This document shows positions 55,550 through 64,000 of a stretch of 64,000 nucleotides of DNA, one piece after another (the stretch's first letter is position 1; each line of letters opens with the position of its first letter). A program made the position numbers and the translations under genes. Where the stretch lies: the NCBI GenBank assembly GCA_037389465.1, contig JAZARR010000110.1, forward strand, positions 531,501 through 595,500, written 5' to 3'. The stretch comes from Baylisascaris procyonis (taxonomy: Eukaryota; Nematoda; Chromadorea; Rhabditida; Ascarididae). Below the pieces are notes generated by a model. It saw only the letters and a program-made list of their open reading frames with translations, had not been told where the DNA came from and did not search any database.

Positions 55550-58500
55550 TTATTCGGCCTTCTTCTTATGCCTGCTTTTTGGAGATAGGTAGTAGGCTTT
55601 AATATAGAAGTGAATAAAGAGCGCGGCAAATGATCCATAGATAAAGTAGCCAAGGTAGACGTGTCCCATCGTCTGCTGGCATCTGAAAGTGGTCTATGTT
55701 GGGAAAAATGGGAACCAAGTAATGCTGTCAATGTTACTCTCGTATAATCGAAATCTACAGGAAACCTCGCTTATTAATGATTGAAATATGAATCTCAACA
55801 ATATTTTCGGAGAAGGACTTGTAAGAGATAAAATTTGAAAGAAAAGATAGATTCGATACTATGATCACATTCCTCAGCCCGGAATGATTCCTTTCCTACA
55901 AAGATATGCTTTTCTAGAAAATATAAGGCAGAAAGAAATTCACATCTAAAAGTAAAACATTCATTTTTTATTGAAGTTTGCACCATAAAAGTAATTTTTA
56001 ACACCTCTGAATTTATCATTTTTTATTCTAAATATTCTACCGATGTCTTCGCAAAAAACCTTCGCTAACCTAGGGGATCCCTTATTCCTAATACTACGAT
56101 AAATTTTCTTCCAGCAGATTGGAACATAGAATTAAATTACCAAATAAGCTATAATGAGAAATTTTTTTCAATTCGTAATTACCGCGGTCATATTTCAGAG
56201 TACCATAAACGCATCATTAAGGCCTCTTCTTCAATAAACCCCCTTGAAAACGATTGATTTAAAGCGAGAATTACTGATATTCTTTAATGAGGAAGTTGTT
56301 TTTTTTTAGTAACTTTAGGACCTATTATTCTTTCACGGGAATGTGTTTGTTTTCCTGCAACGTGACGTTTTGTTCAAAAATCGTTTCTTCATTCAACTTG
56401 ACAGGAATCGTTTTTGAAATATGAAATTTTATAAGCTAATCTAAATAAAATTTTCTTTTCTTAAAGCTTAATTCTTATAATTTTGCTAATTCAATTTCAC
56501 CCCAAAGAACTTAGTGTTATATGTTCCGTATTTTGTGGTTGAGATCGTCCAATTACATCTATCATGCATGTTTTAGAGTATATGTTCTCCTATAATCTTT
56601 TTCATGCATTAATGTGCATATGAATCGCTAAATAATAAGGAATAGAATAAAATTCTTTTTTATTCGTTCCAAAAATTCTATGCTAAAATTTTTTTTTTTC
56701 TTCAAAATCAATGAGAATCGAAGTCGATATCTAAAAACATACGGAGCAGTTTCGTGTAGTTTAATTTGATGGACAAGATAGTTAATGGTGATTCCAATCA
56801 ACATTTGTGCTATTTGTAACGATGTCACAAGCATTGACATCGATCTGCAAAATTACTTTATTTTATAATTATTATATTATTATAAAAAAAATTTATAAAT
56901 TGAAATATTCGATAGCCAATTTTTTATTAAAACGGCGGCTAATTTTTGTTAACCAGCTAAAATGATAAAATAGTATAAAAATGCAGCCATTTTTTCATTA
57001 TTACGTTCTCACAAATTTATATCTGCAAGGCGCATCATAGCAATGTTAGATCTATGTGCAGCCATTTGTGCCATTTATTTATCCGACAACTTCAAGCCTA
57101 GAATCTCTGTATTCCTTACGATAATTTATCATTTTGAAACATTTTAATGAGAACATTTCAAACAACATTTTGAAAGTGAAAATTTTAAGCAAAACAGCAA
57201 AAAAAACATTTCAAAGGCAAAAAAGTCGGACTCATTAAATACCAATCGGATCATAGAAAAAAAAACAAAAATCTTATGCAGGTGTTTTCTTATGATTAAT
57301 CGTATCAATTAAAACATGAATATTTTATTCCGCCTTCTTTATTGTAATTTATGAAATTCGGTGATCAATTGATCGTAACGTAAAAGCACCAATTGCTTCG
57401 ATTCGTTTTTCTAGTCAATCGAAAAATATGACCAATTTTTTAATGAAATAAGAAATTCGTTTTTATTTTGGGCAAATATTTTTCTTTTACTGCACTAAAA
57501 GAAACTAGAACAAAAATATTAGTTACACATCAAATAAGTAACCGGTTTCTTTATATATCCAGAAAAAAGGTACCATCATTTTCTCTTGAAGCAGCGTCAT
57601 GACATATTAACTCTTTAGGATCGCATAAACCAATTGATAATTTCAAAAATTCCAATTGACAATTAAAAAAATTAACTCCTCAAATATATTTCATTTCTCG
57701 TCTCTCCACTATTATTCGCCGTCTCATTTCCTTTTTCACTTATAATGTTTGATTTATTCAACGAAATATGTTCTCTTCAATAATTGTTCAAAAAAAAAAA
57801 AAAAAAACCTATTTTCAGCGAAAAAGATTATAGCAATCATACTTCTATTTATTCTCGATCTTAACTAGGATTCTTCGATTTTATTCAAATTCACTTAGAT
57901 TATTCATTATTCAAAACGTTTGCAATAACAATTGCGTATCTAAAGAAATTCCGTTTTTTTTTTACTTGTGGAACATTTAATTTCGTTATTAAAGTAATAA
58001 ATTGTAAATAAAAACGCGAACCGTGATGGACGCCATCCATAAGAGGTATATGCAAAATAGGTATACATTATGAAATGTACAAAGTAATTCATCGTAATAA
58101 AGAAGCGCCCATGAGCCGAATGTGCTGCACCTGTAAAGGTTAGCCTTTTAATATTGTCGATTGTATGCTGAAGTTCAGATATCATTCAAAATGACATACC
58201 TTACCCAAGGCGACAATCATACAAGCTAATGACAAGCTCACAGTCTATTTGGATCATGAATAGTCTTGGATCTACTTCTACGAGAGATTGGTAAAGAGGC
58301 GGCATGAAGGGAAGGCTTCTGTGAGGGAAGAAGTGCATAGGAGGAAGGGATTTTACAAAAGGTGGGCTGCTAAAACTTATTTCAGTGAAGTTATTTTGCA
58401 GAATGAAATGAAATATAATTGGAAAATTTTGCTTATAGCTTAATTCAGAAATGAGGAGGAGGTGGTTTCTGATCTCTCTCAATCGTGACGCGTTCAAACA

Positions 58501-61500
58501 AATTTTTTTTTTTTTTTAAATCAAGGAGAATACCACAGAACATTGGAACGATCGTTGATGATGGGTAAGAGATTTTATTGAATAATGACTAAAATCCGTT
58601 ATTCAATTGAGAGCATAAAATGCAACAACCGAAAGGAAGATGAAAAGTTTTTAACATATATTTTCACATCTCTTCGCTAAATTCTTATCACATAAAAGGC
58701 ATATCGATATAGAAAAGAGTGATCAATTAATATAGGATAAACCTCCGTGTATAGTTCCAATAAGTACCACAATATGATGGTAGCAATGCAAAAAGGTAAG
58801 AGGTTTCTTCTTCAATACAATAAAATACGTATCACCAAGTTCGACCAGTTTTGAAATTGCAAACAATAGTGCCCAAAATGCGGCTACACCATACGGATTG
58901 ATCGTATAGCACAACGAATGAAATATGCCAAGATAATATAAACTATAAATAACATCCTGAAAATGATCAACTTTGAATTATATCCTGAAAAATATCAATG
59001 GTGAATTATATCCTGAAAAATATCAATGGTGAATTATATCCTGAAAAATATCAACTTTGAATTATATCCTGAAAAATATCAATGGTGAATTATATCCTGA
59101 AAAATATCAACTTTGAATTATATCCTGAAAAATATCAACTTTGAATTATATCCTGAAAAATATCAACTGTAAATGATATCCTGAAAAATATCAACTGTAA
59201 ATGATATCCTGAAAAACGTGAATCATAAATAACATTCTAAAAAAATAACGGGAATGAAAGACCGACAAGGAAGATAACGGTTAAAGAAATATGGAGGACG
59301 ACTTGTGAGAATGAGAATGACAAATTAATTCGATTCCTTTTTTAAAGCAAGAAGAAAGACGCGGGATAAAGCATGAAGAAGAAGAAAGACGCGGGATAGG
59401 GAATAGAAAAGAACACCAAAACACCAAAAAGAGAATGAGACAAAACGTCTACAAAGCATTGCTCCAGGCAAATAGGTGTTGAAACACTTTGGGGTTGCAT
59501 ATACGAAAGCAACAACAAGTGTGATAGTCGAGACGAACAAACAACAGCAACAAGTAAGAAAGGGATTGGTGGCATTGAGGTTGTCGGCAACGAGTGGATT
59601 CCAGTCTTATACAACATATGGGTAAAAATTTTATTTGAACGTTGTTCGGGCCGCAACATTCTTTTTTTTTGGCAAGTTGAAACTCATATCAGCTTTGAAT
59701 ATTAGCCGATGAATATTAAACCATTTCTCCAAGCGAGATGTCGGGAAAGCCGCGTGCAAGTTCGATGCAGAGAATTAGGTCAAGCTTGAGTCTGCTATAT
59801 TTCAACGAGTGTAGGTTAGAGATTTTTAATCTGATAGTATAAATTGGCTGGTATGCACCAGAGTAAGGCTTGCGAAAAAGCAATAGAGATTAAACGTTTC
59901 TGAACCTTCTCCAACAATCTGATATCAGAAACCAAGAAAAGAGATCATAAAAAAGTGCAATAGAGAATTCCAAAATGGGTTGGTAAAAAGCATAGAAGGT
60001 TTCCCAGTGGCAACGTGCTTTTTTTCAAACAAGTGGATCATTTGGTTTTTTTTTCGTAAACAACCGGTTTGACTGCTCTTCCTCAAAACAAAAATGAATG
60101 ATTTAAGTGATAAGTTCTCAAGTATTTTCATCGTTCAAAATACTTGAACATGTTGCTTGGTCAAAGAAATTGCAATACGCATTTCAAGGCTCATTTGAAT
60201 ATCTTGCTTGAGAATTTAAATGAAAATATCTAGTCGTTTGGTTTACTAGGTTTGTTTACTAGCCCGCTAGCAATTCAGCTCAGTAAGCGCAGGAAGGAAT
60301 AAAGGGATAATGCGAGATGAGAAAAGATGTGGGAGGAGAGGGATGTTGGGGAGAAGGAAGCATAAGAATGGAGGTATAAACAGTTACCAAATCTTCTAAA
60401 CATCGAAAAAGAAATAAATAATTCAAAAAACTGAATTTCATCCAAAAAGCATTTTCCCAACTATTTTTTTTCTCCGTTCTAACAAGCTATAAATTTAGCT
60501 GAGAGTGAAATAAATTTTGATGGGTGGATTATTCCACATATTATAACATCAAATAAACAACCAAATTAATATAACACAAATTAGTCTATATTATCTTTAT
60601 TAGATTATTTATTGGCGAATGAAAACATTTCTTCCGGGTAGCTTAAATATTATTACAATATAACTAACATGCCTATACTATCCCCTTTCAAGTAATATCA
60701 CTTCGAACTTATCAATATTAGTGATAAGCACGTATCGAGCAAATTACTTTATGTGCTTTCATATCCAAGGTGATAATATTTTCGCTGATCATCAAATAAC
60801 GTTTATTATCTACTATCGAGCTAGACCGGAAGTTCGCTTTAATATAAGATGCACTATATTTATTACACTGACTACTTGAATATATATGCATTTCTTGCAT
60901 ATAATTTAAAAATATTAACTATATAAATAATTGAACAAGTATATACCTCGACAGTACGAATAAATCCGAAAAAGCTAAAAATAGCGAGAGATGTATTCCA
61001 TAAGAGAAGTGGGCGTTTAAGTTGGAATGGCTCTCGATTAATCATAATACGTTGAAGAAATTTTACACTTAAGAGATAGAATATCGATATCGTTATAGAA
61101 TGATACCAATAATTTTGCACAAATAATGTCGATGCAACTGGATCATCGATTCGTTCAAACGATAGAGCAAATCTGAAAATATAATTAAAATTAAACTAAT
61201 TTCATGGATTATTTCAAGCCTAATTTTCAACCAGTAGAAGATTATCTATTGTATTTTTATCCGTTAATTTCTGATCACCGGTATGTCAGTGATCAATTTA
61301 TTGACCGTGGAACACTATTAACCATTAGAAATAACCTTCACCAGTGTATTCAAACGGCAGCCCAAAAATTATCCGACTAAGGCGATTTGATTGGCAAAAT
61401 ATCATTGATTTTTAACAGAAACCTTATAATACCGCGAGCCATTGAAGCATTAATGTAGGTGAATGGGACATGCTTTTGACATAATTCAAAATGCATCTTG

Positions 61501-61927
61501 TGCTAATGCTGCCAGTTATTATTACTGCTGCTAGCACAAAATAATTGCACATCGGAGAGGTGGTGGGGGGGGGGGGGGCAAGGAAAGGATGTGTTGCATG
61601 GAGGAAAGTGTAACTAAATTACCAAATTTTTTTAGTGGGGGTGAGAGAGAAGAAGATGTATCGATAGCCATAGGTGTAATTAAATAAGTATCTGAGTTGA
61701 AAATTGAGGAAAAATATCAAAAATGCACATTTTTCACTTCAAAAGTCTCTTGTTGCGAATCGAATAAATCTCCATTCGAGGAATGGCAAACGGCAAAATA
61801 AAGCGACTCACTTGTAAACGTAATCATTATGAAGTGAATTAGTGGTATTATTTGCATAAATCTCGAATTCATTCAGTTGATTAATATGTGAGCGAATCAC
61901 ATCGAAAGCGTCGATGAAGCCTCCCAT
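55550..61927 (-). CDS. ELO-family very-long-chain fatty-acid elongase (paralogue B)
   Basis: Six exons in transcript order: 61927-61812, 61172-60947, 58956-58743, 58130-58022, 56844-56743, 55682-55550, giving 299 aa. Exon lengths 116, 226, 214, 109 and 102 are identical to paralogue A; only the last is one codon longer. Blocks in order: NREPF and [18 protein letters not shown] (149-157), histidine box LHCYHH (H171, H174, H175), [14 protein letters not shown] (about 199-212), SLQIAQM, and a C-terminal KKAE dilysine signal. The role is as for paralogue A: the ER condensing enzyme of fatty-acid elongation. In the histidine box A has HYYHH and B HCYHH. The ATG at 61927 lies 11 bases after an acceptor and makes exon 1 the same length as in A; a longer upstream frame uses a GTG and is rejected. 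Intron 2 is over 1.9 kb and ends in a tandem repeat that contains copies of its own acceptor. Confidence 0.95.
58954..59233. repeat. 28-bp tandem repeat, ten units, covering the exon 3 acceptor of ELO B
   Basis: Ten head-to-tail 28-bp units begin ATCCTGAAAA on the plus strand (the tenth is diverged and an eleventh is barely recognisable). On the coding strand each reads TTTTTCAGGAT, a good 3' splice site. The first unit straddles the actual intron 2/exon 3 boundary at 58957/58956. The second half of each unit exists in three versions (ACTTTG, ATGGTG, ACTGTA). Confidence 0.95.
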
Positions 61928-61937
61928 AGTTGAGTTG

Positions 61938-61950
61938 CCTAAATTTTTTG
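61938..61950 (-). promoter_or_regulatory. Probable trans-splice (SL) acceptor of ELO B
   Basis: AAAAAATTTAG on the minus strand ends at 61939, 11 bases before the chosen ATG. The arrangement mirrors ELO A and supports the same start. Confidence 0.45.
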
Positions 61951-64000
61951 TCTGAATATTATGATGTGTGAAATTATTATGACGATAGAGGTTCACAATT
62001 CGGTGGAAAAAATTTTTTTCACAACTTCAAAAACTTCCCCACTATTAGTGACGGTGTTTCCTGAAACCGCCCCATGATGCCCTCCTCGTTCCCATTCAGT
62101 ACCATTATGGACCGGCTGCTCACCACAAATCAGAAACCCCTTTATTATTTTTCATTATTTTTGATAAATAATAAACGCATATATCCTAATGTCGTAGCAT
62201 GCAGATTCCCGGGATGCACAAACTTTTCCGGGACACACCTCTTTGAAGTTTATAAAATTGAACTCGAAAATTTAAACTTCATTTCATCAAACACCTATAT
62301 CCACTCACCATAACGTACTTAAAAAATGGTGCATTATCTTCTAAAAAGCGAAGAGAAGATTTCAATGAGAACATTTAAGAGAGAAATTTACGAGAATTTC
62401 TGGGGGAAAATTTTCACGCATATGAACGAACGATGAGGAATACGCTCAAGTAGGAAAACCAGTCAGATAGCATTCGTAGTTGAAAATGAATCGGAAAATG
62501 GCCGAACAGACTTTTAAATCACTGATTTGAAAAAAAAAAAAAAAGAGAAAAGTTGTGGAAATGAAGACAGGAAAGAAAGATAAAACATTCGAAGAAACAA
62601 GCAATCGCAAAATTACTTAAAGCTTGTTCTTCTGAGTAATTACCTTCAAAAAAAAAAAAACGAACGTGAACAGATTTGCATCAAAAAATTCCATTACGAT
62701 TATGTCCGTTTGTGAATTTTCTCTTCCCTTCAATGTCGATATCGAAAAAACTCAATTTTAAGAATAGAAAAATATGTATCACTGAAGTTACCTTTTTCAA
62801 TCACATTAATAAATTACTTATTAAGTAATTTATTAAAGTGATTGATAAATTACAAAGGTAATTTGAGTATGATAAAGGTGAGATAAATTGGTAGAACAAC
62901 CGACTAAGTAAATTGATTGCAATGATAGCTATACTTAACTGCATTCTATGATCATCTAAAGATAAGCTAAGAGAAAAGAAAAAAGAATCATTTTGAATGA
63001 TTGGTTGAGTGGAATTATCGGCAGCTGAAAATTGAAGAAAATAAGCTGAAATTCAGTTTTATAATTTAAGAAATTCCGATTAAATTCAGTTAAATAATCG
63101 TCAAAAACCAGTCATGTTAAAGGTCATCAAAGGCGCACTTTATTAGACTATGAATCGAGATCACACATTTAGATACAAACACAAATAAAACCTACACACA
63201 GGTGTGACGACCTTTAATTGCGCTGAAAATTTTTTAAACCGTTCCGGTGACGTCAAAAAAAAGATTCATTATAGTTTAGAAGGTTATTTCCTATACCGCA
63301 AAGAAACCACAAGCTCCAATAATTCAAATCGATGAAAAAATTTTCTTTACTATTTTCATTTTTGTACACCTTGAAGGAAGTACCCTATATCCCGAAGAAA
63401 AAAGAAAAATATACCGCAAAAAGTAAAAAATGCTTTATTTTTTCATTAAGTCTTTTTTTTCTTGAAAAGTTTCACCACTTTATATTTTCTAAAATATCGA
63501 ATGATTTAATAATTCTGATCAAAATTTGCAGTTCATTAAACATGTTAAGAAAGATGTGGGGAGGATCAAAGATTTCATGTTTATGCATGATTTTTCCAAG
63601 AATTATGGATTCTTGAATGTTTTTGAATGCCTTGGAAAATTTGAAAATTTCGAAAAATTTTCACTTCCTCTCTTTCATGTTCATTTTTTGTTTGAAATTT
63701 TGCGGTTTTGCCTTTGAAATTTTTTGAACTTTCCGAATCACACTTGAGCATTCGATTAGAAATTGTTTCCAAGGGGGTTTTCCCACAAGTACTGTTATCG
63801 ATCAAAAATTTTCTACTTTTTCCAGAAAAGTATTAAATTCCCAAAATACCCTTAAGAAAATTTTGCAGGAAATTGTGTGCCAGACAGTAGTCAATTTTTT
63901 ATTTTCGTCTCTAAGAAACTCTACGTGCTAGGCGAAAAGATTCCCCACCATTCCACTTTTCAATCAGAAAAAGGAAGTGATGACTTCCTTCTTCACCAGA
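61951..64000. other. Region upstream of ELO B without a recognised gene
   Basis: AT-rich sequence with a palindrome at 62797-62845. No exon set is supported on either strand. It should contain the ELO B promoter, but no specific element can be named. Confidence 0.5.
62797..62845. repeat. 49-bp near-perfect palindrome
   Basis: Arms 62797-62820 and 62822-62845 are complementary over 24 bases with one mismatch around a single central T. Weaker complementarity (ACCTTT near 62790 with AAAGGT near 62855) continues outside after a small insertion. Confidence 0.8.

Noticed and set aside
58954..59233. Ten-unit 28-bp array considered as a CRISPR array
   Set aside because: Units are directly adjacent without unique spacers, and the context is an intron of a eukaryotic gene.
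61808..61996. Longer N terminus for ELO B starting at 61996
   Set aside because: The upstream start would be GTG. The ATG at 61927 follows an acceptor and gives an exon of exactly the same length as in ELO A.

Overview
The window looks like AT-rich nuclear DNA from a nematode. The evidence is multi-exon genes with short exons, introns ending in TTTTCAG-like acceptors, acceptor-like sites just upstream of three start codons (as expected for spliced-leader trans-splicing), a WAH-1-type apoptosis-inducing factor, a Fer/SPE-8-like tyrosine kinase of the kind expanded in nematodes, and tandem ELO fatty-acid elongases. The clade cannot be fixed from the sequence.

Layout. 1-6416: no gene recognised; low-complexity tracts and a nested hairpin. 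6434-14060 (+): a complete 13-exon AIF/WAH-1 gene, 726 codons plus stop, whose exons join in frame throughout. 14061-18650: no intact gene; two (TA)n tracts and a possible broken coding remnant on the minus strand. 18650-28264 (-): a Fer/SPE-8-like protein tyrosine kinase with a full kinase domain but no SH2 domain found; the 5' end is uncertain. 28265-31772: no gene; two (TA)n tracts and a pyrimidine tract. 31773-35952 (-): ELO elongase A, 6 exons, 298 aa. 35953-41894: an inverted repeat of about 0.3 kb arms, a (TA)n tract and one weak small-gene candidate. 41895-48292: a very large 7-bp tandem array (about 890 units) bounded on both sides by (AAT)n. 48293-55549: weak ORFs, tRNA-like fragments and a (TG)n tract. 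55550-61927 (-): ELO elongase B, a paralogue of A with the same intron positions and phases and the same length for the first five exons; its exon-3 acceptor lies at the end of a 10-unit 28-bp tandem repeat. 61928-64000: no gene; one near-perfect palindrome.

How the genes fit together: the two elongases are a diverged local duplication and should both act in microsomal very-long-chain fatty-acid elongation (HxxHH box, C-terminal dilysine ER-retrieval motifs). The AIF gene (mitochondrial flavoprotein) and the kinase have no evident functional link to them. The most unusual structures are the 6.2-kb heptamer array with higher-order repeats, the duplicated splice acceptors in ELO B, and the kinase with no visible SH2 domain and no activation-loop tyrosine.
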